Shown: one piece after another, positions 17,577-26,371 of the stretch
How positions within the stretch are numbered: position 1 is the stretch's first letter
Layout of the letters: every line of letters starts with the position of its first letter
Source: AP-15 sp963799085
Lineage (GTDB): Bacteria; Pseudomonadota; Alphaproteobacteria; ATCC43930; CGMCC-115725
Length of the DNA: 64,000 nucleotides
Reading direction: 5' to 3'
NCBI GenBank assembly: GCA_963799085.1
Contig: CAWCWA010000024.1
Coordinates: 139,650-203,649, forward strand
Translations under genes and position numbers: made by a program
Notes under the pieces: generated by a model
What the model saw: only the letters and a program-made list of their open reading frames with translations
Told to the model about the DNA's origin: nothing
Database searches by the model: none

Positions 17577-19163
17577 ATGCGAGGCCTCGGCGCGGTCCTG
17601 CTCGCGGCGGCGCTGCTGCTGAGTGCGGCGCCGGGAATGGCGCAGAGATCGGGCGGGACGCTGCGGGTCTATCATCGCGACAGCCCGGCCGGGATGTCGG
17701 TATTGGAAGAGGCAAGCCTCTCGACCTCGATGCCGATGATGGCGGTCTTCAACAACCTCGTGCTCTACGACCAGCACGTGGCTCAGAACAGCATCGCCGC
17801 GATCGTGCCCGATCTGGCGACAAGCTGGTCGACCAGCGAGGACGGAAAGAGGCTCGTCTTCCAATTGCGCCATGGCGTCCAATGGCATGACGGAAAGCCC
17901 TTTACCGCCGCCGATGTCAAATGCACCTGGGATTTGCTGCTCGGGAAAGCTCCGGCCAAGCTGCGCATCAATCCGCGCCGGGCTCGGTACAGCAACGTCG
18001 AGGAGGTCGTCGCGGACGGCGATTTCACGGCGGTCTTTGTCCTGAAACGAGCGCAGCCCGCGTTGATCGCGCTCCTCGCTTCGGGTTATGCGCCGATCTA
18101 TCCCTGCCATGTCTCGCCGGCGCAGATGCGGCAGCACCCGATCGGCACCGGCCCGTTCAAGTTCGTCGAGTTCAAGCCCCACGAATACATCAAGCTGGTG
18201 CGCAACCCCGATTATTGGAAGAAGGGGCGGCCCTATCTCGACGCGATCGAGTACACGATCATTCCCAATCGATCGACCGCGCTCCTGGCGTTCGGGGCCG
18301 GCAAGTTCGACCTGACCTGGCCCTATGACGTTGCGATCCCGCTGTTGAAGGAGGTTGCGGGCCAGGCGCCGCAGGCAATTTGCGAGGCAGCCTCGATGAA
18401 CGCCAGCCGCAATCTCGACATCAACGGCGCAACAGCGCCCTTCGACCAGCCGGAAATCCGCCGTGCGATGGCGCTCGCCCTCGATCGCAAGGCGTTCATC
18501 GACATTCTGGGCGAAGGGCAGGGCGATATCGGTGGAGCGATGCTGCCGCCGCCCGACGGCGTATGGGGTCTGCCGCCCGAAATGCTGCGCGACCTGCCGG
18601 GCTTCGGCCCCGACATCGAGAAGAACCGGGCCGAAGCGCGGGCGATCATGGCGAAGTTCGGCTATGGCCCGGACCATCCCCTCAAGATCAAGGTATCGGC
18701 GCGAAACATTCCGATCGCCCGCGACCCGGCCGTGATCCTGATCGACCAGTTGAAATCGATCCATATCGAGGGGGAGCTCGATCTCGTCGACACCGCCTTG
18801 TGGTTTCCGCGGCTGGCGCGGCGCGATTACGCGGTGGCGCTCGGGCTCGGCGCCAGTGCGGTTGACGATCCCGACCAGCAGTTCTACCAGAATTACGCTT
18901 GCGGCTCCGAACTCAACGTCACCGGTTATTGCAACCGTGAAATCGAGAAGATGTTCGAACGGCAGTCGATCGAAGCCGATCCGCAAAAGCGCAAAGAACT
19001 GGTCCGGGAGATCGACCGCCGGCTGCAGCAGGACGAAGCCCGGCCGATCATCTACTACAACCATGCCGCGACCTGCCGCCAACCCTGGGTCAAAGGGCTG
19101 ACGATCATGGTCAACAGCATCTATAACGGCTGGCGCATGGAAGACGTTTGGCTCGACCGGTAA
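17577..19163 (+). CDS. ABC transporter substrate-binding protein, family 5 (peptide type)
   Basis: This protein of 528 residues has a Sec-type signal peptide (MRGLGAVLLAAALLLSAAPGMAQ) and a body of the peptide/nickel binding family 5, with PDLATSWSTSEDGKRLVFQL near residue 78 and FKFVEFKPHEYIKLVRNPDYW near residue 197. The start is chosen for the signal peptide; a longer frame upstream has no such feature. No permease genes follow. It overlaps the 3' end of the opposing DoxX gene by about 53 bases. Its place after an LLM enzyme suggests uptake of a small peptide-like or organic substrate. Confidence 0.85.
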   Translation: MRGLGAVLLAAALLLSAAPGMAQRSGGTLRVYHRDSPAGMSVLEEASLSTSMPMMAVFNNLVLYDQHVAQNSIAAIVPDLATSWSTSEDGKRLVFQLRHGVQWHDGKPFTAADVKCTWDLLLGKAPAKLRINPRRARYSNVEEVVADGDFTAVFVLKRAQPALIALLASGYAPIYPCHVSPAQMRQHPIGTGPFKFVEFKPHEYIKLVRNPDYWKKGRPYLDAIEYTIIPNRSTALLAFGAGKFDLTWPYDVAIPLLKEVAGQAPQAICEAASMNASRNLDINGATAPFDQPEIRRAMALALDRKAFIDILGEGQGDIGGAMLPPPDGVWGLPPEMLRDLPGFGPDIEKNRAEARAIMAKFGYGPDHPLKIKVSARNIPIARDPAVILIDQLKSIHIEGELDLVDTALWFPRLARRDYAVALGLGASAVDDPDQQFYQNYACGSELNVTGYCNREIEKMFERQSIEADPQKRKELVREIDRRLQQDEARPIIYYNHAATCRQPWVKGLTIMVNSIYNGWRMEDVWLDR

Positions 19164-19581
19164 GGGACGCCTCAGCCGCGGGTGGAGGGCGCAGCAGGCG
19201 GTCAAGGCTCCAGGCGCCGCCGCCGACCACAAAGAAATAGAAGAAGATGAAGCAATAGAGGATGGTGCTGTCGCCGTTGTTGAGAAGGGGCAGGAAATTG
19301 CGCGGTGCGTTCGACATGAAATAGGCGAACGCCATCTCGCCCGACATGATGAAGGCGGCGATCCGCGTGTAGAGGCCGACGCAGACCAGCGCGCCGCCTA
19401 CAAGTTCGATCACCCCCGCCAGCCCCAGAAGCGAAAAGAGGTGGAGGTTGTCGAAATTGGCGACATGCGGAAAGCCGAACAACTTTGCCGAGCCGTGCTC
19501 AAGGAACAGAAGCCCGGCGACAAATCGCAGGATGCTCAGAACCCGCGGTCCCCAACTTGCGGATAAACCGGCGACGGACAT
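19111..19581 (-). CDS. DoxX family membrane protein
   Basis: This protein of 156 residues has four hydrophobic segments and the DoxX family start RVLSILRFVAGLLFLEHGSAKLFGFP. ATG 19581 before SVAGLSASWG is chosen because the longer upstream frame adds an untypical charged head. The family is often tied to respiratory or thiosulfate-oxidising complexes and to stress tolerance, but the job here is not known. The last 53 bases overlap the opposing binding-protein gene, and the C-terminal 25 or so residues are basic and may be a loose extension. Confidence 0.75.
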   Translation of the reverse strand: MSVAGLSASWGPRVLSILRFVAGLLFLEHGSAKLFGFPHVANFDNLHLFSLLGLAGVIELVGGALVCVGLYTRIAAFIMSGEMAFAYFMSNAPRNFLPLLNNGDSTILYCFIFFYFFVVGGGAWSLDRLLRPPPAAEASLTGRAKRLPCASRYRCC

Positions 19582-19729
19582 GGCGGCGCCTCCCCCTTTG
19601 TCTCTTCCGGCCACGGTGCCGAACCACCCCGGCTCCGTCAAGAGATGTTCAACCCAAGGGCGGATCATAAAGAATTGATCAGCGACCCGGACCGGCAAGC
19701 GACCACGCCGGCTTTGGGATGGATACGCG

Positions 19730-20365
19730 TCAAATCAGCTCACACTGCGCCGCCGGGTATATCAGCGTGCCGTCGGGCTGCGGCTCCGCCCCCGGAGTGA
19801 GCGTCGCCAGCTCAATCTTGCCCGGCCGCATGATGTGCCGCACCTCGCGACCCCGGGCGAGCAGATAGTCGGCGACGATGCGCCGGTGGCAGTGCCACCA
19901 CACGGCCTCGGCGCACATGATCGCGCAGACATACTCGTCAGCGAGCCCAAGCAACGCGTCGAGCCCCGAACGAAACGTGGAGCCGGCCGTGTAATCGGCG
20001 TAGTTGCGAAATGCCTCGTTCCGCCAGGCCGTGTTGCGCGAGGGCGGGGCTTCCTTGGGATGGCCCCGCAAGCCGCCGAGTTCGGCCAGATGGCGATAGC
20101 CGAGGCCGGTCGACGCCAGCGTCTGCGGCAATACGTCCGCGTTGAATTGAGGGTTGAACCGCGAGCGCGGCACGGTGCGGATATCGACCAAGAGATCGAC
20201 GCCCGCCTGACGCAACAGTTCGATCAGTTCCGCCGCGCTGCGCGTCGAATGGCCGATAGTGTAGATCGCCGATTTGCCGTGTGAGGCGAATCCCGGCGGT
20301 TCGATCGCGGGCCGTTCCGTCTCCGCTCCTGTTCCTGTTGGGAATTTACAGGGCGGTCCGCCCAT
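19730..20365 (-). CDS. DUF488 domain-containing protein
   Basis: The protein of up to 211 residues matches the DUF488 family, with IYTIGHSTRSAAELIELL near residue 34, DIRTVPRSRFNPQF near residue 61, and the CAEAVWWHCHRRIVADYL segment near residue 148 that holds the conserved cysteine and histidines. The function of the family is not settled. The exact start is uncertain, because the domain begins near residue 33 and the first 30 residues look poorly conserved. It lies on the same strand as phbA and phbB. Confidence 0.8.
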   Translation of the reverse strand: MGGPPCKFPTGTGAETERPAIEPPGFASHGKSAIYTIGHSTRSAAELIELLRQAGVDLLVDIRTVPRSRFNPQFNADVLPQTLASTGLGYRHLAELGGLRGHPKEAPPSRNTAWRNEAFRNYADYTAGSTFRSGLDALLGLADEYVCAIMCAEAVWWHCHRRIVADYLLARGREVRHIMRPGKIELATLTPGAEPQPDGTLIYPAAQCELI

Positions 20366-20475
20366 CCCGATCTCCTACGGTAACGACAATACCACCGCTT
20401 TGGGGCGATTTTGCGGCTCAGGTGGATCCCGGTTTCCGTCGGGACCGCGAATGCGTCAACGGCGGCCTACGCCTC

Positions 20476-20610
20476 AGTACAAGTGCTGGCCGCCGCTGAC
20501 CGAGAGGGGAGGGTCAAGCCGGTGATGAAATCAGCGCCGGCAGCGACAAGACGGAGGGCTGCGCGCGCTATCCGCCTCACCGCCCGGTCGGGCCAACGGC
20601 ATGCTGCCGC
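20476..20610 (-). pseudogene. Decayed 3' fragment of a phbB-like reductase gene
   Basis: Read on the minus strand, this stretch gives ADFITGLTL, then after one extra base LSVSGGQHLY and TGA. The real phbB downstream in this window ends ADFITGSTLSVNGGQHMY. The nucleotide match continues weakly into the part encoding the segment before it. This is a partial, degenerate copy of the reductase 3' end, lying about 75 bases past the stop of the intact gene. It looks like the relic of a tandem duplication or of a lost phbB paralog. Right end is approximate. Confidence 0.65.
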
Positions 20611-20684
20611 CACGATACCGAATAGGGTCTCCGATATTTGACAGACCTACTGGTTGCGCATGGCCGGGCTCCTTCGCCAGCGTT

Positions 20685-21407
20685 TCAATACATGTGCTGG
20701 CCGCCGTTCACAGACAGGGTCGAGCCGGTGATGAAATCGGCGTCGTCGGCGACCAGGAACATGACCGTGCGGGCGATGTCCTCGGCCTTGCCGAGGCGGC
20801 CGACCGGGATGCGTGCGATGATCTTTTCCAGCACCTCGGCCGGCACCGCGCGCACCATGTCGGTATCGACGTAGCCGGGGGCGACCGCGTTGACCGTGAT
20901 GCCGCGCCCCGCCCCTTCCTGCGCGAGCGCCTTGGTGAAGCCGTGGATGCCGGATTTGGCCGCGGCGTAATTGACCTGGCCGTACTGCCCGGCCTGACCG
21001 TTGATCGAGCCGATGTTGACGATGCGGCCAAAGCCGCGCGTGCGCATCCCCTCGATGACCGCGCGCGACATGTTGAAACACGAGGTGAGGTTGGTCTGGA
21101 TCACCGCGTTCCACTGCTCGAAGGTCATGCGGTGCATCGTCGTGTCGCGGGTGATGCCGGCGTTGTTGACCAGGATCTCGACGGGCCCGAGCGCCGCCTC
21201 GACTGCCTTGACGCCCGAAGCGCAGGCGTTGAAGTCGGCGACATCGAACTTGAAGACCGGAATCCCGGTCTCGCTGTGGAACTGCTGTGCGGCCTGGTCG
21301 TTGCCGCCGTAATTCGCGGCCACTCGATAGCCGGCGCTCTTCAGGGCCACCGCGATCGCGCGGCCGATCCCGCGCGTCCCGCCCGTCACCACCGCCACTC
21401 TGGGCAT
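20685..21407 (-). CDS. phbB: Acetoacetyl-CoA reductase
   Basis: This 240-residue SDR reduces acetoacetyl-CoA to 3-hydroxybutyryl-CoA with NADPH in the cytoplasm, in the polyhydroxybutyrate pathway. It shows the cofactor motif VTGGTRGIGRAIA at the start, NNAGITRD near residue 87, the catalytic serine in NIGSINGQAGQ and the YxxxK motif in YAAAKSG near residue 152. The end GSTLSVNGGQHMY is typical of PhaB/PhbB proteins. It sits 33 bases after phbA on the same strand, the common phbA-phbB operon order. No PHA synthase gene is in the window. Confidence 0.93.
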   Translation of the reverse strand: MPRVAVVTGGTRGIGRAIAVALKSAGYRVAANYGGNDQAAQQFHSETGIPVFKFDVADFNACASGVKAVEAALGPVEILVNNAGITRDTTMHRMTFEQWNAVIQTNLTSCFNMSRAVIEGMRTRGFGRIVNIGSINGQAGQYGQVNYAAAKSGIHGFTKALAQEGAGRGITVNAVAPGYVDTDMVRAVPAEVLEKIIARIPVGRLGKAEDIARTVMFLVADDADFITGSTLSVNGGQHMY

Positions 21408-21440
21408 GCCTTCCTCCCTGGCAGATTTGCTCCCGGCGCG

Positions 21441-22616
21441 CTAATCGCGCTCGAGGCACATAGCAATTCCCATGCCGCCGCCAATGCACAGGGTGGCAAG
21501 CCCCTTTTTCACATTGCGGCGCTGCATTTCGTGGAGCAGGGTCACCAGCACCCGCGCGCCGGAGGCGCCGATCGGGTGGCCGAGCGCTATGGCGCCGCCG
21601 TTGACGTTGACCTTTTCGACATTCCAGCCGAGGTCCTTGTTGACTGCGCAAGCCTGCGCGGCAAAGGCCTCGTTGGCCTCGACGAGGTCGAGATCGCCCG
21701 CCGACCAACCCGCCTTTTTCAGCGCCATGCGGCTTGCCGGGATCGGCCCCGAACCCATGATCGCCGGATCGACGCCGGCCGTTGCCCAAGAGACGATGCG
21801 GGCGAGCGGGCGCACGCCGCGCTTTTGCGCCGCCTCGGCTGTCATGAGCACGACCGCTGCCGCGCCGTCGTTGATGCCCGAGGCGTTGCCGGCGGTGACG
21901 GTGCCGCTCTTGTCGAAGGCCGGACGCAGTTTCGCCAGCACCTCGAAAGTGGTGCCGTGCTTGGGGTGCTCGTCGGTGTCGACGATCGTCTCGCCGCGCC
22001 GGGTTGTGATCTTGACCGGCACGATCTCGTCCTTGAAGCGGCCGGCTTTCTGCGCCGCTTCGGCCTTGGCCTGCGAGGCGGCGGCGAATTCGTCCTGCTG
22101 CTCGCGGGTGATCTGCCAGCGCTGGGCGACGTTCTCGGCGGTGTTGCCCATGTGATAGCCATTAAAGGCGTCCCACAGCCCGTCCTTGATCATCGTGTCG
22201 ACGAGTTCGGCGTCGCCCATCTTGACGCCGTTGCGCAGATGGATGCAGTGCGGCGCCTGGCTCATGCTCTCCTGCCCGCCGGCAACGACGATCTCGCTAT
22301 CGCCATTGCGGATCGCCTGATAGCCGAGCGCGACGGTGCGCAGCCCCGAGCCGCAGAGTTGGTTGACGGCGTAGGCGGTGACCTCGAACGGCAGCCCGGC
22401 GCCGATCGCCGCCTGACGCGCGGGGTTCTGGCCTTCCCCGGCGGCCAGGATCTGGCCCAGGATAACTTCCGAGACTTCCTTCGGCTCGACCTCGGCGCGG
22501 CGCAGCGCCTCGGCGATCGCGATTTCGCCGAGCTTGTGCGCCGGCAGGCTGGCGAGCCCGCCGTTGAACGCGCCCACCGGGGTCCGCGCCGCGCTGGCAA
22601 TGACGATGTCGGTCAT
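21441..22616 (-). CDS. phbA: Acetyl-CoA acetyltransferase (thiolase)
   Basis: This 391-residue thiolase joins two acetyl-CoA into acetoacetyl-CoA, the first step towards polyhydroxybutyrate. The nucleophile cysteine is in NQLCGSGLRTVALG near residue 88, the histidine in GGAIALGHPIGASG near residue 346, and the second cysteine region in CIGGGMGIAMCLERD at the end. The length is exactly that of the family. It starts MTDIVIASAARTPVG and is followed by phbB, supporting the biosynthetic rather than the fatty-acid degradation role. Confidence 0.94.
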   Translation of the reverse strand: MTDIVIASAARTPVGAFNGGLASLPAHKLGEIAIAEALRRAEVEPKEVSEVILGQILAAGEGQNPARQAAIGAGLPFEVTAYAVNQLCGSGLRTVALGYQAIRNGDSEIVVAGGQESMSQAPHCIHLRNGVKMGDAELVDTMIKDGLWDAFNGYHMGNTAENVAQRWQITREQQDEFAAASQAKAEAAQKAGRFKDEIVPVKITTRRGETIVDTDEHPKHGTTFEVLAKLRPAFDKSGTVTAGNASGINDGAAAVVLMTAEAAQKRGVRPLARIVSWATAGVDPAIMGSGPIPASRMALKKAGWSAGDLDLVEANEAFAAQACAVNKDLGWNVEKVNVNGGAIALGHPIGASGARVLVTLLHEMQRRNVKKGLATLCIGGGMGIAMCLERD

Positions 22617-22950
22617 CAGGAAATCTCCTCGCGAGGTTTGTTGCGCCTAATGTGGGCGGGATCGCGGAATGTAAAAGCGCCGCACCCCCGGTGTCCAGGC
22701 TGCCGCCGCTCCCGCAGCCATACGCGCAATGGTTGAGAGCGGAATGACCCTTCCTGTATCTGCAACAAATCTACAGGCGTATCTATCGTGAAAGTTGATC
22801 AGACCCATATTGCCGACGCACACTACTGACATACGATAGCCCATCATTGCGGCGATTTCGCGGTTCGGTACGGCGACTGTCCCGCCGTTTCGGGTCGGCG
22901 CCAAGCGCGGTAATTGACGATGGCCGCAACGTTGTCGGGGAAGAGAGACC
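22617..22950. other. Divergent intergenic region
   Basis: This gap of about 330 bases separates phbA (minus) from the cupin gene (plus). I see no gene in it. It should carry the promoter of phbAB and that of the cupin gene, but I cannot name exact promoter elements. The right end has GGGAAGAGAG as ribosome binding site for the cupin gene. Confidence 0.5.
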
Positions 22951-23271
22951 ATGGATCGCACGCCGCCGCCCACCACTCTTGCCGCGGCACTGGCGCTGCC
23001 GCGAACGCCGGGACGTTCGACCGACGTCTTTCGCGACGGCGAGCTTGAAATCCGGTTTGCCGCCAAGCCCACCAACGGGCCGCAGACGCCGCATTTGCGG
23101 GACGAATTCTACGTGGTTGCCGCCGGGACCGCACTTTACCGGGTCGAGGAAAATGTCACGGCGGTGGGTCCGGGCGACCTCCTTTTTGCGGCCGCGCATG
23201 TCGCGCACGGGTTTGAGGACCCGTCCGCCGATTTCTGTGTCTGGGTGATGTTTTACGGGCCGGAGAAATAG
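22951..23271 (+). CDS. Cupin domain-containing protein
   Basis: A 106-residue single-domain cupin. The first metal motif region is HLRDEFYVVAAGTALYRVEE near residue 50, and the second is GPGDLLFAAAHVAHGFEDPS near residue 73, with histidines in the usual places. The length is that of a minimal cupin. A good ribosome binding site precedes ATG 22951. Substrate and role are unknown. It converges on the ABC permease gene, eight bases away. Confidence 0.8.
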   Translation: MDRTPPPTTLAAALALPRTPGRSTDVFRDGELEIRFAAKPTNGPQTPHLRDEFYVVAAGTALYRVEENVTAVGPGDLLFAAAHVAHGFEDPSADFCVWVMFYGPEK

Positions 23272-23279
23272 CCGCTCGG

Positions 23280-24159
23280 TCAGGTGGCGCGGGCGCGGTC
23301 GAGGAGGCGCTGGGCAGCGAGGATCGGGATCGCGAGGAGGATGACGAGCGCCACCGCCACCGCTGCGGCCATCGGCCAGTCGCTGTTGTTGAAGAACTCG
23401 TCCCACAGGACCTTGCCGATCATCAGGGTGTTCGGGCCGCCGAGCAGATCGGGAATCACAAATTCGCCGACCGCCGGGATGAAGACCAGCAGCGAACCGG
23501 CGGCGACACCCGGCAAGCTCAGCGGCAATGTCACTCGAAAGAAAGCGCGGGTGGGCGGCGCGCCGAGATCGGCGGCGGCTTCGAGCAGGCTCCGGTCGAG
23601 CGCGGAGAGACTGCCGTAGATCGGCAGGATCATGAACGGCAAGTAGGAGTAGACGAGCCCCAGTTCGACCGAAAATGCGTTGTTAAGAAGCGGCAGCGGC
23701 GCCGAAACCAGTCCGACCGCCAACAGCAGCTGATTGAGGAGCCCGTTCGGTTTCAGAATGGCGATCCAGGCGTAGACCCGGATCAGAAAGCTCGTCCAGA
23801 ACGGAAGCACGACCAGGAAAAGCAGCAATTGCCGCTGGACTCCGCCGGCGCGGGCGATGGCGTAGGCCATCGGGTAGCCGATCAGGAGGCAGAACGCTGT
23901 CGCCAACGCCGCATTGCCGAGCGAGCCCAGATAGGCGCGCCAGTAGAGATCGTCGTGCACGAGCCGCGCGAAGTTCGCCAGAGTGAGTTGCAGTGCTGCC
24001 GTCGCTGTCGAAGAGCGGCGTATATGGCGGAATGCTGAGCGCGCTGTGGGCGAAGGCGATCTTCAAGACGATCATCAGCGGCAGCAGAAAGAACAGCGCC
24101 AGCCAAGCAAACGGCAGACCGATCAGCACGAGCCGGCCGAACCGCCCGATGCCGATCAT
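23280..24159 (-). pseudogene. Polyamine-type ABC transporter permease, PotB-like, frameshifted
   Basis: The product is a binding-protein-dependent inner-membrane permease of the spermidine/putrescine class. It starts at ATG 24159 with LVLIGLPFAWLALFFLLPLM as first membrane segment. The frame is broken once near 24000, between PYTPLFDSDGS and LQLTLANFARLVHDDLYW; after that it is intact to the stop and contains the EAAADLGAPPTRAFFRVTLP cytoplasmic loop that binds the ATPase. The ATG overlaps the stop of the ATPase gene (ATGA). A second permease (PotC type) normally follows in this operon, but here the cupin gene comes instead. Confidence 0.75.
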
Positions 24160-25229
24160 TGCATGACTATCGTGGCGTCGGCGGGCGACCAGCTCGCCCA
24201 CAAAGCCGTGCCGCGGCCAAGCCCGGACGGCCGCATCGCTCGGCAAACGCGCCTTCAGCGGCATGCCGTTCGGGGTCGTCAGCGACACGGTCGACATCCC
24301 GCCCTGATAGGCGATCCCGACCACGCAAGCCGCAATCGCAAAACCCGCGGGGCGCTGCCGCGACAGTGAAAGCTTTTCGGGGCGAAGCGCCAAGGCGAGC
24401 GGTCTTGCCCGATGACGGTGCGGGTGAGGCGGGCGGCAGCGGTAGCGCCGCGTCGAAACCCGGAACCGCTAGCGCCGGCCCACAATCGCCTGACGTAACG
24501 ACGCCTTCGAAGAGGTTGATATCGCCGACAAACCCGGCGACAAAGCGCGAACTCGGCCGCTCGTAAACTTCCGCGGGGGCGCCGATCTGGACGAGCCGGC
24601 CCGCGTTCATGACGCCGAGCCGCGAGGCGATGGCGAGCGCCTCCTCCTGGTCGTGGGTCACGAAGAGAAACGTGGTTCCGACCCGCTGCTGCACCGCGGT
24701 CAGTTTGAGCCGGGTCTCTTCGCGCAATTTGCGGTCGAGGGCCGCGAGGGGCTCGTCGAGCAGCAGAAGCTTGGGCATGCGCGCGAGCGCGCGGGCCAGG
24801 GCCACTCGCTGGCGCTGGCCGCCCGAAAGCTGATGTGGCCGGCGCCTCGCATAGTCCGACATCTGCACCAGCGCCAGCATCTCGGCGATCCGGGCGTCGC
24901 GGCGGCGGCGGTCCATGCGCAACGCGCGCAAGCCGAATCCGACATTGCCGGCGACGTCGAGATGCGGGAAGAGGGCGTAGGACTGGAACATCATGTTGAC
25001 CGGCCGGGCATGGGGCGGCAGGCCGGTGATGTCGTCGCCATCGATGACGATATGGCCGCGATCGGGGGTCTCGAAGCCGGCGATCAGCCGCAACAAGCGT
25101 GGTCTTGCCGCAGCCCGAGGGGCCGAGGAGCGCGAAGAGTTCGCCCTCTGCCACCCTGAGCGTCACATCCTCGACCGCGGCGGCGGCCCCGAACCGCTTG
25201 GTAACGCCGACGATTTCGAGAAACGCCAT
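24156..25229 (-). pseudogene. Polyamine-type ABC transporter ATPase, PotA-like, three frameshifts
   Basis: The reconstructed ATPase starts MAFLEIVGVTKRFGAAAAVE at ATG 25229. It has the Walker A motif GPSGCGKTT, the Q-loop in MMFQSYALFPHLDV, the signature LSGGQRQRVALARAL, Walker B in PKLLLLDEPLAALD and the H-loop in LFVTHDQEEAL. A TOBE-type C-terminal domain begins near ALRPEKLSLS. The frame is interrupted near 25100 (inside the motif region, an extra T), 24395 and 24220, and ends TALWASWSPADATIVMQ. All motifs are perfectly preserved between the breaks. It lies 11 bases after the binding-protein gene. Confidence 0.75.
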
Positions 25230-25239
25230 CCCGGATGGG

Positions 25240-26341
25240 TCAGTTGCCGGATTTGAGCCGGGTCCAGGCGCGGGTGCGCGCCCGCTCGTAGTCCGCCGGA
25301 GCCGGCAGATCGACATAGAAGCGCCGACGGACATCTTCGGGCGGGTAGACCGCCGGGTCGTCGCGGATCGCCGGATCGACCAGTGCGTCGCCTCCAGGTT
25401 CGGGTTCGGATAGGCGACCGCGTTGGTGATGTCGGCGATCACCGTCGGACGCAGCAGGTAGTCGATGAAGCGCAACGCGTTCTCGGGATGCGGCGCGTCG
25501 GCCGGGATGCCGAGCATGTCGACCGACATCATCGCACCCTCCTTCGGCACGCGAAAATCGATCGCGACCTTGTTGCCGGCCTCGCGTGCGCGGTTGCGCG
25601 CCTGCACGACATCGCCCGAATAGCCGAGCACCGCGCAGAGATCGCCGTTCGCCAGATCGTTGATGTATTGCGAGGAATGGAACTTGCGGATGTAGGGGCG
25701 GATTTTTTCTAGCGCTGCCAGCGCCTTGTCGAGATCGCCGAGGTCGCGGCTCTTCGGGTCGAGCCCGAGATAGGCGAGTGCCGCCGGAAACACCTCCTGC
25801 GGCGTGTCGAGCAGCGAAATGCCGCAGGACGAGAGCTTCTCGGCGACGGCCGGATCGAAAAGGAGCGCCAGGCTGTCGACCGGGGCCATGTCGCCGAGCG
25901 CGGCGCGGATTTGCGCGACATTGTAGCCGATGCCGGTGTCGCTCCACAGATAGGGGACGCCATACGCATTGCCCGGATCGGCCGCGGCCACCAGGTCGAG
26001 AATGCGCGGTCGAGGTTCTTCCAGTTCGGCAATTGCGATTTGTCGAGCGGCCGGTATGCCTTGGCCGCGATCTGCCGGGCCATGAACGGGCTCGCCGAGG
26101 GCACGACAATGTCGTAGCCGGAATGGCCGGCGAGGAGCTTGGCCTCCAGCACCTCGTTGCCGTCATAGACGTCGTAGGCGACCTTGACGCCGGTCTCGGC
26201 CTCGAATTTCGGGATCGTGTCCGGGGCGATGTAATCGGACCAGTTGTAGACGTTGAGCCGCGCCTCCTCGGCGGACGCGGCGGCGGGCAGCATCGCCAAC
26301 ACCAAGGCGGCGATGCGGCAGCAGCAAGAGAATGGCCCCAT
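25240..26341 (-). pseudogene. Polyamine-type ABC transporter binding protein, PotD/PotF-like, two frameshifts
   Basis: The N-terminus has a signal peptide (CCRIAALVLAMLPAAASA), and the mature protein starts ARLNVYNWSDYIAPDTIPKF, the signature of the PotD/PotF group. The first frame break is near 26003, between NWKNLD and RILDLVAAADPGN; the second is near 25385, after NPNLEA. The end reads DLPAPADYERARTRAWTRLKSGN. The rest matches the family well, including GVPYLWSDTGIGYN. It is first in the operon with the ATPase and permease and begins 30 bases after the AI-2E gene on the same strand. Confidence 0.78.
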
Positions 26342-26371
26342 GCCGCCTTACAGCAATCGCGCCCGCTGTTG

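Noticed and set aside
20601..22736. Plus-strand frame of 711 codons opposite phbA and phbB
   Set aside because: It is the antisense of two clear genes (thiolase and reductase) and has no motif of its own.
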